A stretch of 64,000 nucleotides of DNA from an uncultured SAR86 cluster bacterium (GCA_902515775.1 CABXVU010000007.1:1-64000); one strand, 5' to 3'. Counted from the first letter of the stretch, positions 1 to 10,986 are shown. Translations and numbers: made by a program. Notes: generated from the letters alone by a model not told the origin.

Positions 1-1
1 C

Positions 2-1399
2 CTTTTAAGCCCTGAGCTTTTTTCAAGTACCATTATTGGAAATCCTAATGTAGAGATTAATTCAGAAGGATTATATTTGATTGAGATTAAGCTCACTTCA
101 ACGACGAACATTACTGAGGATGATATCTTTATTGCGAACTTTAAGTCGGATGATGAATTATCTGATTTGAATTTTGAATTCAAAATTTTTGAAAACCTAG
201 AGGATTACAAACGCCTTACCTTAGCCATTCCTAGGGATTATTCAGAAGATTACGTTTCTTTTAGACTTGATATAAAAAAAGAAATAAAAAAAGATATCTT
301 TATATTCCTTCCACAAAATAATATTATTGGCAAAGAAAAAGCTCAAGTGTCTTTTAAACTTCCAGCAAAGAGAAGTTTTGATGAACCCCAAAAATATGAT
401 TTAACAAATATATTATCTGATGAGGTGAAAGATAATGAGGATCTTAAATCTATTGAGCCAAATGTTTTCTCTCTAGCAAAGCCAATCGATAATAACAATG
501 AGAATCCTCAGGATATTGAAAGTATACAAGGCAGCGAAATCATTGATAATAAGCAGAATCTGCAAGATTTTGAGATTATATCAAGTACTGAAGTTGAGAC
601 GATATGGAGCGTTTCGAATTCTGTAAGTCAAAATTATGATGCTTCGATTTATCAAATTATGTGGGGATTTTATCTTGAGAATCCAAATGCATTTATCGAT
701 GATAATATTCATTTGGTAAGAGCAGACGTTGATCTTACCTTACCCTCACAAGAATTAGTTTCATCAACATCCGATATCAGTATCAAAGAGTCAGTTGTTT
801 TTATGGAGACAAGAAAAAATCAGCTTCAAAGGTACTCAATGAAACCAATTTTAAAGTTAACAGCACCAGAAGAAATCTTCACAGATTCATCAATCAAAGA
901 TAATTCTAATAAAAGCTCAGCTTCTAAATTGCAAACTGACTCAATTTTAGAAATTGATAACTCTCAATTAAATTCTTCTGAAATAGTGTCAAAGAATACC
1001 TCAATCATTGAGTTAAAGTCTCAAACTGACTTAAGCCTGAAGTCAGATGCCTCAAATAATTCTCAAGTATTTGAATTGAAAGATTTATTTTGGGTAGGTC
1101 TTTTATCATTGCTTTTAGGTTTTGCAATAGCTTATATGCTTATTCGGTCAAGCAAAAAGCCTTCATTCACAAAAGCAGCTTTAGAGGAAGATTTACAGGA
1201 TGAAGACAATACATTTCAAACAAATTTAAGTATAAGCAATGATATTGAAACTCAGGAATTAGACCTAGTGAGAACATATATTGCAATGGATGACTGGGAA
1301 AGCGCAGAAAAGATTCTTAAAAAACTTATATCCAGCTCGAAAAATAACCTTATTGTTTCTGAGGCTCAATTACTTTTAAAAGAAAAAAATAAATTGTGA
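2..1399 (+). CDS. fimV: FimV-family polar-hub/pilus assembly protein, 3' part
   Basis: The reading frame is open from the left edge, so the gene starts outside the window and only about the last 465 residues are seen. The middle is acidic, Ser/Asn-rich and low in complexity. One membrane segment (LFWVGLLSLLLGFAIAYMLI) is encoded near nt 1082-1144. The last ~50 residues (ELDLVRTYIAMDDWESAEKI...) match the TPR-like C-terminal domain of FimV, an inner-membrane protein with a LysM periplasmic part that organises the cell pole and type IV pili. Position directly before truA is the classic gammaproteobacterial arrangement. The LysM domain and signal peptide cannot be checked here. The end overlaps the truA GTG start by 4 bases. 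Confidence 0.8.
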   Translation, partial: LLSPELFSSTIIGNPNVEINSEGLYLIEIKLTSTTNITEDDIFIANFKSDDELSDLNFEFKIFENLEDYKRLTLAIPRDYSEDYVSFRLDIKKEIKKDIFIFLPQNNIIGKEKAQVSFKLPAKRSFDEPQKYDLTNILSDEVKDNEDLKSIEPNVFSLAKPIDNNNENPQDIESIQGSEIIDNKQNLQDFEIISSTEVETIWSVSNSVSQNYDASIYQIMWGFYLENPNAFIDDNIHLVRADVDLTLPSQELVSSTSDISIKESVVFMETRKNQLQRYSMKPILKLTAPEEIFTDSSIKDNSNKSSASKLQTDSILEIDNSQLNSSEIVSKNTSIIELKSQTDLSLKSDASNNSQVFELKDLFWVGLLSLLLGFAIAYMLIRSSKKPSFTKAALEEDLQDEDNTFQTNLSISNDIETQELDLVRTYIAMDDWESAEKILKKLISSSKNNLIVSEAQLLLKEKNKL

Positions 1400-2190
1400 G
1401 ATTTGTAGGTATTTGTCAATACGATGGCTCAAATTATTCAGGGTTTCAATCTCAAAAAAATGCCTCCTCCATCCAAGATAATCTTGAGTTTGCTATAGGA
1501 TCAATTGGGACTCTCGAGGGTCGCATTAATTATGCTGGCAGAACTGACGCAGGAGTTCATGCAACAGGTCAAATTTTTGATTTCTTGACAAATAATGATA
1601 GAGATACAAAGCAATGGCTTAAAGGTTTAAATTCTCTGTTACCAAATGATATTTCTGTATCATCGATCCAAAAGGTCTCTGAGAAATTTCATTCAAGGTT
1701 TGATGCGATTAATCGAACTTATTCTTATGTTATATACATCGGGAAGGCTGAACCAATTTTTTTTAGAGATTATGTTTATTGGGAAAAAAATGAGATTGAT
1801 TTGGATATTATGAGGGATGAGGCTTCTAATTTAATTGGAACTCATAACTTTAACTCATTTAGGAGTTCAAAATGTACTTCAAAAAATCCAGTTAGAACAA
1901 TTAAAAGTATTGATATTACAAAAAAAGGAAATTTTATAATTATTACACTATGTGCGAATGCTTATTTGTATAATATGGTAAGGATTATTGTTGGGACATT
2001 ATTGGAAATATCTAAAGGTTCTTCTAAAAACATAAATGCTATCTTAAATTCACAAGATCGAAAAAATGCAGGGAATACTGCAAAAGCCAGAGGACTGTTT
2101 TTTACAGGTGCTGAGTATAAAAAGATTGATTTAGATATAAGTTCAAGAATATCTAATCCTTTAAGTTTTTTAATGAGCTCAAGGATATGA
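1396..2190 (+). CDS. truA: tRNA pseudouridine(38-40) synthase TruA
   Basis: The 264-residue protein is the normal length for TruA, which isomerises uridines 38-40 in the anticodon arm of many tRNAs. The family signature GRTDAGVHA is present, with the catalytic aspartate at about residue 51. C-terminal motifs (NSFRSSKC, YLYNMVRIIVGTLLEI) are also typical. The start is GTG, overlapping the fimV stop in a GTGA junction, and the stop overlaps trpF by 4 bases, so translation is probably coupled through this run. Confidence 0.95.
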   Translation: MRFVGICQYDGSNYSGFQSQKNASSIQDNLEFAIGSIGTLEGRINYAGRTDAGVHATGQIFDFLTNNDRDTKQWLKGLNSLLPNDISVSSIQKVSEKFHSRFDAINRTYSYVIYIGKAEPIFFRDYVYWEKNEIDLDIMRDEASNLIGTHNFNSFRSSKCTSKNPVRTIKSIDITKKGNFIIITLCANAYLYNMVRIIVGTLLEISKGSSKNINAILNSQDRKNAGNTAKARGLFFTGAEYKKIDLDISSRISNPLSFLMSSRI

Positions 2191-2795
2191 AACTAAAAAT
2201 TTGTGGAATACGCGACATAGATATATTGAAATATACTTGTGATATGGGGGTTAACTTCGCTGGATTCATCATGCCTGATGATAGTCCAAGAAAGATTTCT
2301 AATAATTTTATATCTTTTCTGGAAAACTTTAATTTTAAAGATACATTACCTGTTTTCGTTTTTGTTAATCCATCTAGGGCTGAAGTATTAGAAATTACAA
2401 CAAAATTTAATAATGCTATTTTGCAATTTCATGGAGATGAGAGTGAAGACTTTTGTAAACAATTCAACCAACCATTTTGGAAAACTATCAGAATTAAAAA
2501 TTCTGAATCTCTTGAGTCAATAAATAATTTTGCGTCCGCAGATGCTTTGCTCTTAGAAACTTATGTAGATGATGCTTATGGTGGAACTGGAAAAGCATTT
2601 GACTGGACGCTGTTAAGCAATATTCAGCTTTGTAAAAAATTTGTGCTAGCAGGCGGAATTAACTCCAAGAATATAAAAGAGGCAATCTCTTTAAATCCTT
2701 GGTGTATTGATGTTAACTCTGGGGTAGAATCATCACTCGCCTTTAAAGATAAATCTTTAATGGCTCAAATAATAAAAAACTTTAAAAATGGATAA
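2187..2795 (+). CDS. trpF: Phosphoribosylanthranilate isomerase
   Basis: This 202-residue TIM barrel converts N-(5'-phosphoribosyl)anthranilate to CdRP in tryptophan synthesis. The N-terminal KLKICGIR motif supplies the general-base cysteine (C6), and the phosphate-binding end ([11 protein letters not shown]) is intact. In the [20 protein letters not shown] segment, the position that is normally the catalytic aspartate (LLD) reads glutamate, about residue 124. It overlaps truA by 4 bases and trpB by 8 bases, matching the truA-trpF-trpB-trpA-accD order of many gammaproteobacteria. Assignment is firm; whether the D-to-E change matters is unknown. Confidence 0.93.
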   Translation: MKLKICGIRDIDILKYTCDMGVNFAGFIMPDDSPRKISNNFISFLENFNFKDTLPVFVFVNPSRAEVLEITTKFNNAILQFHGDESEDFCKQFNQPFWKTIRIKNSESLESINNFASADALLLETYVDDAYGGTGKAFDWTLLSNIQLCKKFVLAGGINSKNIKEAISLNPWCIDVNSGVESSLAFKDKSLMAQIIKNFKNG

Positions 2796-3993
2796 TTTAA
2801 CTAATTTACCGAATTCCGATGGTTTCTTCGGGGAATATGGAGGAAAGTTTGTTCCTGAAACATTAATGCATGCACTTAAAGAGCTAGATGAGACATATTC
2901 AAAATTAAAAAATAACCCAAAATTTATTGAAGAAATTGACCAAGATCTAGTTCAATTTGTTGGTAGGCCATCTCCATTATATTTTGCAAAAAGATTAACT
3001 GATCATTACTCTGGACCTCAAATATGGTTAAAAAGAGAAGATCTAAATCATACCGGAGCTCATAAGATCAACAATACTGTTGGACAGATATTGCTTGCAA
3101 AAGCTATGGGCAAAAAAAGAATAATTGCTGAAACAGGGGCGGGACAGCACGGAGTCGCAACTGCAACTGTCGCAGCAAGACTCGGTCTTGAGTGTCATAT
3201 CTATATGGGAGCCAAAGATGTAGAGAGGCAGTCACTTAATGTTTATAGAATTAAGTTATTGGGAGCAGAGGTTCATGCTGTTGACTCTGGTACCGCTACA
3301 CTCAAGGATGCCTTGAATGAGGCTATGAGAGATTGGGTAACAAATATCGAGGATACTTATTACATCATTGGCAGTGTTACAGGACCGCATCCTTATCCAA
3401 TGATAGTGAGAGATTTTAATGCCATTGTTGGAAGAGAGCTCAGAAAACAATCCATCGAACAATTTTCTCAACATCCAGATGCAATTATTGCTTGTGTTGG
3501 TGGTGGATCAAATGCAATGGGAATTTTCTATCCTTTTCTTGAGGAATCTAATGTTGAGCTCGTAGGTGTCGAAGCTGCAGGCAGTGGCTTAATGAGCGGG
3601 AAGCATGCAGCTCCATTAAATGATGGAGAGCCTGGCATTCTGCATGGTGCTAAGAGTTATTTAATGCAAGATGAAAATGGCCAGGTAATAGATACTCATT
3701 CGGTTTCAGCCGGTTTAGATTATCCAGGAGTTGGCCCAGAGCACTCAAATTTAAAAGATTCTGGAAGAGCTAATTATATTGCTGTAGATGACAAAGAAGT
3801 GCTTGATTCATTCCACTTAGTAACAAGACTTGAAGGGATAATGCCTGCTTTAGAGACTGCTCATGCGTTTGCTGCTCTAGATCATATTGCAAAAAATTAT
3901 ACATCTAATCAACATATAGTAATTAATGTTTCTGGTAGAGGAGATAAAGACATTAACACAGTTGCTACAATGGATGGAATATCCCTTGACTAG
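2788..3993 (+). CDS. trpB: Tryptophan synthase beta subunit
   Basis: The 401-residue PLP enzyme condenses indole and serine to tryptophan as the beta half of the alpha2beta2 synthase. The PLP lysine lies in HKINNTVGQ (K93), the phosphate-binding glycine loop is GGGSNAMG, and the N-terminal [13 protein letters not shown] motif is intact. Length is standard. It overlaps trpF upstream and trpA downstream, consistent with coupled, stoichiometric synthesis of the two subunits. Confidence 0.97.
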   Translation: MDNLTNLPNSDGFFGEYGGKFVPETLMHALKELDETYSKLKNNPKFIEEIDQDLVQFVGRPSPLYFAKRLTDHYSGPQIWLKREDLNHTGAHKINNTVGQILLAKAMGKKRIIAETGAGQHGVATATVAARLGLECHIYMGAKDVERQSLNVYRIKLLGAEVHAVDSGTATLKDALNEAMRDWVTNIEDTYYIIGSVTGPHPYPMIVRDFNAIVGRELRKQSIEQFSQHPDAIIACVGGGSNAMGIFYPFLEESNVELVGVEAAGSGLMSGKHAAPLNDGEPGILHGAKSYLMQDENGQVIDTHSVSAGLDYPGVGPEHSNLKDSGRANYIAVDDKEVLDSFHLVTRLEGIMPALETAHAFAALDHIAKNYTSNQHIVINVSGRGDKDINTVATMDGISLD

Positions 3994-4774
3994 ATTAGAT
4001 GAAAAAATTCTTTCTTTAAAAAAAGCATCTAAAAAAGCACTCGTAGCTTACTTAGTCGCTGGAGATCCTGATTTAGATTCAACTCTTGAACTTATGCATG
4101 GATTTGTTGATGCAGGAGTTGATATTCTTGAGGTTGGGGTTCCCTTTACTGATCCAATTGCTGAGGGCCCAATTATTCAAGCTGCCCACGACAGAGCTTT
4201 AAGAAATAATACATCGCTGACTAAAATTTTTGGACTCGTAAAAAAATTTAGAAAAAATAATGTTGATACACCAGTAATATTAATGGGTTATATAAATACT
4301 TTTCTTGCGAATATAAAAGCTTTAGAGGAGTCTTATGTTTCTGGAAGTGACGCAGTTTTAATTGTTGATATCCCAGGCGAGAGTGATCTCAAAAATATTG
4401 GTATTAAAAATACAAATCTTGCATCAATTTCCTTGATAGCTCCAACTACTTCAAAAGAAAGAATCTCTAAAATATGTGATAACAGTTCAGGCTTTATATA
4501 TTACGTTACTCTTAGGGGCGTAACTGGCTCATCTAATCTCAATATCAGTGAAGCAGAAAGTAATATCAACTACATTAGATCACAAACCTCGCTCCCAGTT
4601 TTTGCAGGATTCGGAATCAAAACACCTGATGATGCCAGTAGTTTGAGTAAAATATCAGATGGAGTTGTCATTGGATCAAGCTTAGTTGAGATGATAAATA
4701 AGCACTCCAGAAAAAAAGAATTTAAAAAAATATATAATTATTTAAATGAGATTTCTGAAGCAATAAGTTTATGA
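3974..4774 (+). CDS. trpA: Tryptophan synthase alpha subunit
   Basis: This TIM-barrel subunit cleaves indole-3-glycerol phosphate to indole and G3P. The catalytic Glu (LEVGVPF) and Asp (FTDPIAEGP) are visible, as is the C-terminal phosphate-binding FAGFGI / GVVIGSSLV. The start is uncertain. I give the ATG at 3974, but the TTG at 3986 would begin MTRLDEK, closer to the usual family N-terminus, and has a GGA at good spacing. A longer frame from 3926 lies wholly inside trpB and adds no family-like sequence. The 3' end overlaps accD by 4 bases. Confidence 0.92.
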   Translation: MEYPLTRLDEKILSLKKASKKALVAYLVAGDPDLDSTLELMHGFVDAGVDILEVGVPFTDPIAEGPIIQAAHDRALRNNTSLTKIFGLVKKFRKNNVDTPVILMGYINTFLANIKALEESYVSGSDAVLIVDIPGESDLKNIGIKNTNLASISLIAPTTSKERISKICDNSSGFIYYVTLRGVTGSSNLNISEAESNINYIRSQTSLPVFAGFGIKTPDDASSLSKISDGVVIGSSLVEMINKHSRKKEFKKIYNYLNEISEAISL

Positions 4775-5631
4775 ATTGGCTTACAAAATTAATCCCATCC
4801 ATTGGATTAAAACGTGATTCAGGTTTATCAAAAAGCAAGATACCCGAGGGACTATGGAATAACTGTCCAGCCTGCGACGCTATCTTGTATCAACCTGAGT
4901 TAGAAAAATCACTTTATGTATGTCCAAAGTGTGATCATCACCTTCGTATTGGAGCTCGGACAAGAATGTCTATTTTTTTTGATGGTGGAAGCTTTCACGA
5001 ACTTGCAACAAAAATTACGACAAAAGATATTTTAAACTTTAAAGACACAAAGTCCTATGGACAACGCATTAAAGAAGCAGTAAAAGTCACTGGTGAAGAA
5101 GAGGCAATTATTATAGGTAAAGGAAAACTTGAGGGCACAAAAATTGTTGTTGCCGCTTTTGAATTTCGTTACATGGGTGGCTCTATGGGCGGAGCAGTTG
5201 GAACAAAATTTGTACAAGGAGTTGATGAGGCTATAGCAAGCAAAGTCCCTTTCGTATGTTTTTCAACAAGCGGTGGAGCTAGAATGCAAGAGTCCATGGT
5301 TTCACTTATGCAGATGGCTAAAACTTCAGCAGCATTAGAAAAACTCAAAGAAGCAAAATTACCATATATATCTGTGATGATTGATCCTATATATGGGGGT
5401 GTTTCAGCTAGTATAGCCATGCTAGGAGACATTAATATAGCAGAACCTAACGCATTGGTTGGTTTTGCAGGCAGACGAGTAATTGAGCAAACTGTCAGAG
5501 TTGATCTACCTAAGGACTTTCAAAAATCAGAATTTTTATTAGAGCATGGAGCGATTGATATGATAGTTCATAGACATGACTTAAGATTGAAGATCTCCAG
5601 CATTTTATCCAAGCTGCATTCACAACAATGA
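4771..5631 (+). CDS. accD: Acetyl-CoA carboxylase carboxyltransferase subunit beta
   Basis: The 286-residue AccD pairs with AccA to move CO2 from carboxybiotin to acetyl-CoA, the first step of fatty-acid synthesis. The N-terminal four-cysteine zinc ribbon (C32, C35, C51, C54) and the crotonase-fold oxyanion segments (STSGGARMQES, GGVSASIAMLGD, GFAGRRVIEQT) are complete. In most gammaproteobacteria folC follows; here the next gene is the SPOR protein, overlapping by 4 bases. Confidence 0.96.
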   Translation: MNWLTKLIPSIGLKRDSGLSKSKIPEGLWNNCPACDAILYQPELEKSLYVCPKCDHHLRIGARTRMSIFFDGGSFHELATKITTKDILNFKDTKSYGQRIKEAVKVTGEEEAIIIGKGKLEGTKIVVAAFEFRYMGGSMGGAVGTKFVQGVDEAIASKVPFVCFSTSGGARMQESMVSLMQMAKTSAALEKLKEAKLPYISVMIDPIYGGVSASIAMLGDINIAEPNALVGFAGRRVIEQTVRVDLPKDFQKSEFLLEHGAIDMIVHRHDLRLKISSILSKLHSQQ

Positions 5632-6116
5632 ATTCTAATCGCACGCTTGGAATTTTTATTTCAGTAACTATTTTGATTTGGGTTCTTATTTTTGCTCTAT
5701 CGCCTCAACCTAAATATCAACAGATCACTAATATTAATATTCCTGAGCTACCAGATCCTTCAGTGGATCAAGATACTCTTCAAAGCATTGAATTCAAAGA
5801 GGTTAAAAATGATGGTTTTAAAATTGATATCAAAGATACCCTCCCATCTGCGAAGGAGCGTGTAGATAAAATTGATTTCAATTTTTATGTATATAAAGTT
5901 GGAGCATTCAAAAATCAAATTACAATCTCTGAGCTAGTTAAATCCTATAATGATCAGGGATTTCCGGCTCTTACTGAGCAAAATCAATCAAATAAAGATC
6001 TTACTAATATTCTAGTGGGACCTTTCGCTAGCAAGAGAGATATTGAAGAAAATATGCAGAAATTAAATAATATTGCCAAGATTAATGCAGGGGAGGTAAT
6101 CGCTTGGAATCCTTAG
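5628..6116 (+). CDS. SPOR-domain membrane protein (DedD-like)
   Basis: The 162-residue protein has one N-terminal membrane helix (about residues 8-25, LGIFISVTILIWVLIFAL), a short linker and a C-terminal SPOR domain (about 85-160, VYKVGAFKNQITISELVKSY...ILVGPFASKRDIEENMQKL). SPOR domains bind denuded septal peptidoglycan. This gene occupies the dedD position before cvpA-purF, so a division-associated role is likely. It starts in an ATGA overlap with accD. Confidence 0.8.
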   Translation: MNSNRTLGIFISVTILIWVLIFALSPQPKYQQITNINIPELPDPSVDQDTLQSIEFKEVKNDGFKIDIKDTLPSAKERVDKIDFNFYVYKVGAFKNQITISELVKSYNDQGFPALTEQNQSNKDLTNILVGPFASKRDIEENMQKLNNIAKINAGEVIAWNP

Positions 6117-6631
6117 CATTCTCTTATTTTGATTATCTTGTAATTGGAATAATTATTCTGTCTGGTTTTATAGCTTTTTTTCGAGGTTTTATTCAAGAAA
6201 GCCTATCACTTCTTTTATGGATCATTGCTTTTGCGGCATCTATGTTTTTAGATGTTTATTTAGATCCTTATTTTTTAAATTATATTCAGAGTCCTGAGAT
6301 CAGGAGAATTCTTATTATTGTATTAGTCTTTGTTGGCATTATCTTTTTGGGTGGATTTTTAATTAAAGCTATTCGAAGCTTGGCGCATTGGTCAGGCATG
6401 GGTGGATTAGATCGCTTGCTTGGAGTTTTATTTGGATTGCTTAGAGGGATGGTTCTAATTGTTGTAATTTATTTAGTTATTCCAAATCAATTTAAGCAAT
6501 CCAGCTTTATATTAGAATCTAAAAGTTATCACTATTTAGAAAAATATGCGCCAATGGCCGAAAAATTTTTTAAAAGTATGATCTCTGATGAAAATTCAGT
6601 TATGCTTAAGTCTAATATCAGCGCAATTTAA
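6104..6631 (+). CDS. cvpA: CvpA family membrane protein
   Basis: The 175-residue protein has four predicted membrane helices (about residues 9-27, 32-50, 66-86, 103-123) and the family segment GGLDRLLGVLFGLLRGMVLI. CvpA is an inner-membrane protein linked to colicin V export and envelope homeostasis and is nearly always next to purF. The start is TTG, chosen because a strong Shine-Dalgarno (GGGGAGGT, 6090-6097) lies at ideal distance. It overlaps the previous gene by 13 bases. Confidence 0.85.
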   Translation: MESLAFSYFDYLVIGIIILSGFIAFFRGFIQESLSLLLWIIAFAASMFLDVYLDPYFLNYIQSPEIRRILIIVLVFVGIIFLGGFLIKAIRSLAHWSGMGGLDRLLGVLFGLLRGMVLIVVIYLVIPNQFKQSSFILESKSYHYLEKYAPMAEKFFKSMISDENSVMLKSNISAI

Positions 6632-6642
6632 GAGATAAAATA

Positions 6643-8124
6643 ATGTGTGGAATAGTAGGGATATATTCTGAAAATCACGTAGCAAGCTCAATCTATGATT
6701 CTTTATTAATGCTGCAACACAGAGGTCAAGATGCTGCCGGTATGGTGGTCTGCGATGAGACAGGTAGACTAAATAGTCGAAAGTCCATGGGGTATGTTCG
6801 TGACACTTTTCAACAAAGACACATGAATAAATTACTTGGTAATTATGGCATCGGTCATGTTAGGTATCCAACTGCAGGTGGAGCAGGCAAAGAGTTTGCA
6901 CAACCCATGTATGTCAATTCTCCTTATGGAATAAGTCTTGCGCATAATGGAAATCTTACCAACTCTAAGATTTTAGCTCGTGAGTTATTTCATGCTGAAA
7001 TGAGGCATATCAATACAGATTCTGATTCAGAGGTCTTACTTAATATATTTGCGCATGAACTTGGAAAGCAAAAAGCAATTTTACCTTCTAAGAAACATTT
7101 TTTTCAGGCCGTTCGAAAAACTCATGTTAGATGCCAAGGAGCATATGCAGTAGTAGCTCTTATTACAGGTTTTGGTTTAGTTGCTTTCAGAGATCCTCAA
7201 GGAATTCGGCCTCTTGTTATTGGTGAAAGAGATGGCTCCTCCAAAAAAGAATACATAGTTGCCTCTGAAAATGCTTCTTTCTCAGCCTTAGGATTTAAAA
7301 CGCTCAGAGATGTAGAGCCTGGAGAGGCAATATATATAGACGTTGATGGAAATTTACATAGCGAGCAATGTTCAGATGGGTCACAACCAACTCCATGCAT
7401 ATTTGAATATGTTTATCTAGCAAGACCGGATTCTACTCTTGATGAAATCTCTGTCTACAAAGCTAGAATGAGAATGGGTCAAAAGTTAGCAAAAAAAATT
7501 CTAAGATTAAATCCAAACCATGATATTGATGTTGTAATACCAATACCTGATAGCTCAACCACTGCTGCATTGCAGCTTGCTGCAGCGTTAAAGCTTCCAT
7601 ATAGACAGGGCTTTGTGAAAAACAGATATGTCGGCAGAACTTTTATAATGCCTAACCAAGAGGAAAGAAAAAAATCAGTCAGACGTAAGTTAAATATTTT
7701 AGACCTTGAGTTTAAAGATAAAAATGTTTTATTGGTTGATGATTCCATTGTCAGAGGCACGACAAGCAAAAGAATAATTGAGATGGCAAAAGAAGCAGGG
7801 GCTAATAAAGTATATTTTTCATCTGCAGCTCCTCCAGTAAAATTTCAAAATCTTTATGGAATTGATATGGCGGCAACAAATGAGTTAATTGCATCAGGTA
7901 AAACTGATGAGGAGATTGCAAACGCAATTGGAGCTGATTGGCTAATTTATCAAGATTTAAAAGACTTAATTGATTCCGCGCAAGAGGGTAATCCATCTAT
8001 TAAAAATTTTGAAATATCAATTTTTGATGGCAACTATCCTACGTCGATTAGCTCTGATTATCTTGAAGACCTTGAGACGACTAGAGGTGATGAAACGAAA
8101 GTAGCTAGAGAAAAATCTATCTAA
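6643..8124 (+). CDS. purF: Amidophosphoribosyltransferase
   Basis: The 493-residue enzyme makes phosphoribosylamine from PRPP and glutamine, the committed step of purine synthesis. It begins MCGIVG, so the N-terminal nucleophile Cys2 is exposed after Met removal. The glutaminase part ([26 protein letters not shown]) is followed by the PRPP-binding loop [14 protein letters not shown]. Its stop interlocks with that of the convergent acnB, leaving no room for a terminator. Confidence 0.97.
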   Translation: MCGIVGIYSENHVASSIYDSLLMLQHRGQDAAGMVVCDETGRLNSRKSMGYVRDTFQQRHMNKLLGNYGIGHVRYPTAGGAGKEFAQPMYVNSPYGISLAHNGNLTNSKILARELFHAEMRHINTDSDSEVLLNIFAHELGKQKAILPSKKHFFQAVRKTHVRCQGAYAVVALITGFGLVAFRDPQGIRPLVIGERDGSSKKEYIVASENASFSALGFKTLRDVEPGEAIYIDVDGNLHSEQCSDGSQPTPCIFEYVYLARPDSTLDEISVYKARMRMGQKLAKKILRLNPNHDIDVVIPIPDSSTTAALQLAAALKLPYRQGFVKNRYVGRTFIMPNQEERKKSVRRKLNILDLEFKDKNVLLVDDSIVRGTTSKRIIEMAKEAGANKVYFSSAAPPVKFQNLYGIDMAATNELIASGKTDEEIANAIGADWLIYQDLKDLIDSAQEGNPSIKNFEISIFDGNYPTSISSDYLEDLETTRGDETKVAREKSI

Positions 8125-10700
8125 GTATTTACTATGTTGACTGCAGGAATATCTGCAGAATTGGCACTTTCAACATAGTTATCAATTTCATTAAAATTTA
8201 AATATCTATATATATTATCAGCAAGAGGATTAATCTCTTCCATGAATTTAAGATATTCCTCTACACTAGGTAACTTACCTATAATCGATGAAATAGCTGC
8301 TAGTTCTGCAGAGGCTAAATATACATTTGCTCCATCACCTAATCTATTTGGAAAATTCCTAGTTGATGTAGATACCACTGTCGCACCCGCCAATACTCTG
8401 GCTTGATTTCCCATACATAATGAACATCCTGGCATTTCTGTCCTAGCACCTGAATCTCCAAATACTTGATATACGCCTTCCTTTGTGAGTTGTTTCTCAT
8501 CCATTTTTGTAGGAGGAGAAACCCATAACTTTGCCTTAGTTCCATTATATTTTTTTAGTAAATGACTAGCTGCTCTAAAGTGACCAATATTAGTCATGCA
8601 TGAACCAATAAAAACCTCATCAATTTTGTCTCCATTTACTTCAGACAGAGGTTTAATGTCATCCGGATCATTTGGGCACGCAAGAAGGGGTTCTTTAATT
8701 TGGCTAAGATCAATTTCAATTATTTCCGCATACTCTGCATTTTTATCAGGCTCAAGTAAAATTGGATTTTTAATCCACTCCTCCATTAATTGAGCCCTTC
8801 TTTCAATTGTTTTTGCATCACCATATCCGCTGCCAATCATCCATCTGAGCATTACTATGTTTGATTTTAGATATTCAATAATTGGCTCTTTATTCAATCT
8901 AACCGTGCATCCTGATGCAGATCTTTCTGCAGATGCATCTGACAGTTCAAATGCTTGCTCTACTTTGAGATCAGGCAAACCCTCAATTTCTAAGCATCTT
9001 CCAGAAAAGATATTTTTCTTACCTTCTTTAGCTACAGTTAAAAGACCTTTTTGAATTGCAGCATACGGAATGGCATTCACTAAATCTCTTAAAGTGATTC
9101 CTGGTTGCATTTCTCCTTTAAATCTAACCAAAACTGACTCAGGCATATCTAGAGGCATGACACCCAACGCTGCTGCAAAGGCAACTAATCCTGACCCAGC
9201 TGGAAAGCTTATTCCCAATGGAAAGCGAGTATGACTATCGCCACCAGTCCCAACGCCATCAGGTATAAGCATTCTGTTTAACCAGGAATGAATAATTCCA
9301 TCTCCTGGCTTAAGCGAAACACCACCTCGATTCATTATAAAGTCAGGTAATGTATGTTGTGTGTCTACATCAACTGGCTTTGGATATGCAGCGGTATGAC
9401 AGAAGGATTGCATTACAAGATCAGCAGAAAAACCAAGGCAGGCAAGCTCCTTCAATTCATCTCTAGTCATTGGCCCTGTTGTATCTTGAGAACCTACAGT
9501 TGTCATCCTAGGCTCACAATATGTTCCAGGTCTAACACCCTTAACCCCACAGGCTTTTCCAACCATTTTTTGAGCAAGAGTAAAGCCTTTTTCTGATTGA
9601 TCTTCTGCATCAGGCCTTCTAAAAATATCTGTTGGTTCAAGCCCAAGTACTTCTCTGGTTTTATCTGTTAATTGTCTGCCAATAATTAAAGGAATTCGAC
9701 CATTTGCTCTAACCTCGTCTAGAAGAACTGGAGTTTTCAGTTCAAAAGTTGATAAAATTTCACCACTTTCAGCATCTAATATTTTTCCGTTAAATGGTTC
9801 AAAAATTATTTCTTGCCCCATATTTAATTTTGAAACATCGCATTCCACTGGAAACGCGCCAGAATCTTCAAGCGTATTAAAGAAAATTGGTGCAATTTTT
9901 CCCCCAAAACAAAATCCACCTTCTTTTTTATTTGGAATGAACGGAATTTCATCACCCATATGCCATAAGACAGAGTTAGTAGCTGATTTTCTTGATGAGC
10001 CAGTCCCAACGACATCTCCAACAAAAACTAGTGGATTACCTTTTTTCTTTAGATTTTCAATTGTTTCAAGGGGTTTATCTAAACCTTCTCTGGGCATCTT
10101 AAACATTGCCAATGCATGCAGTGGAATATCTGGCCTAGACCATGCATCTGTAGCAGGAGACAAATCATCTGTATTAATTTCTCCAGGAACCTTGTAGACG
10201 GTTAATTTGATTTGTTCCTTAACATCCTCTTTTTCTTGAAACCATGTTCCCTCAGCCCAAGCATCTATTACAGCTTTTGCATTTTTATTAGTTTCTGACA
10301 AGTTTAATATTTCGTTAAATGCATCAAAAATTAGTAAAGTTTTACTCAATGCATTTGCTGCTTCCGCACCAAGATCTTCGTCTTCTAAGCATTTAACTAA
10401 GGGTTGAATATTGTACCCACCCAGCATTGTTCCCAGAACGATTACTGCTTCTTTTTTTGAGATATAGGGACTGGTTGTTTCTCCCGTTGTAATATCCGCT
10501 AAGAAACCTGCTTTTACATATGCTGATTGATCAACGCCTGCCGGAATTCTATCTCTCAGCAAATTTAATAATAATTCTGGCTCTTTGTGCTCAGACTTGA
10601 GTAATTCAACTAAATCAGATGTTTGTTGTGCTGAAAGTGGTAGCGGTGGTATTCCTTGTTCTTCCCTTTCTTTACAATGTTCTTTGTAATCCTGAAGCAT
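8121..10700 (-). CDS. acnB: Bifunctional aconitate hydratase 2 / 2-methylisocitrate dehydratase
   Basis: The 859-residue protein matches AcnB in length and order: an N-terminal HEAT-like domain, a swivelling domain ([18 protein letters not shown]) and the Fe-S core. The [4Fe-4S] cysteines sit in GSCMTNIGH (about residue 700) and CSLCMGNQ (about 760). It interconverts citrate and isocitrate and usually 2-methylisocitrate, which would suit a cell making propionyl-CoA from steroids. The start codon is preceded by CCAGGGAGAAAATA, whose CCAGGGAGA is exactly complementary to the loop of the candidate small RNA near 16.94 kb. Confidence 0.96.
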   Translation of the reverse strand: MLQDYKEHCKEREEQGIPPLPLSAQQTSDLVELLKSEHKEPELLLNLLRDRIPAGVDQSAYVKAGFLADITTGETTSPYISKKEAVIVLGTMLGGYNIQPLVKCLEDEDLGAEAANALSKTLLIFDAFNEILNLSETNKNAKAVIDAWAEGTWFQEKEDVKEQIKLTVYKVPGEINTDDLSPATDAWSRPDIPLHALAMFKMPREGLDKPLETIENLKKKGNPLVFVGDVVGTGSSRKSATNSVLWHMGDEIPFIPNKKEGGFCFGGKIAPIFFNTLEDSGAFPVECDVSKLNMGQEIIFEPFNGKILDAESGEILSTFELKTPVLLDEVRANGRIPLIIGRQLTDKTREVLGLEPTDIFRRPDAEDQSEKGFTLAQKMVGKACGVKGVRPGTYCEPRMTTVGSQDTTGPMTRDELKELACLGFSADLVMQSFCHTAAYPKPVDVDTQHTLPDFIMNRGGVSLKPGDGIIHSWLNRMLIPDGVGTGGDSHTRFPLGISFPAGSGLVAFAAALGVMPLDMPESVLVRFKGEMQPGITLRDLVNAIPYAAIQKGLLTVAKEGKKNIFSGRCLEIEGLPDLKVEQAFELSDASAERSASGCTVRLNKEPIIEYLKSNIVMLRWMIGSGYGDAKTIERRAQLMEEWIKNPILLEPDKNAEYAEIIEIDLSQIKEPLLACPNDPDDIKPLSEVNGDKIDEVFIGSCMTNIGHFRAASHLLKKYNGTKAKLWVSPPTKMDEKQLTKEGVYQVFGDSGARTEMPGCSLCMGNQARVLAGATVVSTSTRNFPNRLGDGANVYLASAELAAISSIIGKLPSVEEYLKFMEEINPLADNIYRYLNFNEIDNYVESANSADIPAVNIVNT

Positions 10701-10986
10701 TATTTTCTCCCTGGACCGTAATTTTACTGTGCTATCTGTAAATCCCCAAATCTAATCAGGCATTTTATTTTGAATAGATCCCCCGCCCACTAGATGTAGT
10801 GAATTTGAATTCAATTATTTAATATTGTCAATAATATTCATAGAGCCTTTATTTTTAGTATTTACTAAGGATATATTTTGTAGTTTTGCTACTTTATTTT
10901 AGTTCCTGCTAGCTTTTAACCTTTAAAAAAAATATGTTTGAAATCGAAGTTTATCTATATTTCTAAAATATTGTATTATTGAGTTT
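10701..10986. other. Intergenic region between divergent acnB and DUF1289 gene
   Basis: These 286 bases hold the leader of acnB (Shine-Dalgarno CCAGGGAGAAAATA next to its ATG) and the upstream region of the + strand DUF1289 gene. The acnB-proximal part has a G-rich patch (GGGCGGGGG on the minus strand near 10780-10790), and the rest is very AT-rich. I see no RNA gene, clear operator or convincing hairpin. Confidence 0.5.

Noticed and set aside
9354..10197. Open frames of 60-90 codons on the strand opposite acnB, and similar ones opposite uvrB, purL and others
   Set aside because: They are antisense or out of frame within strongly conserved genes, have no family resemblance and no ribosome-binding sites.
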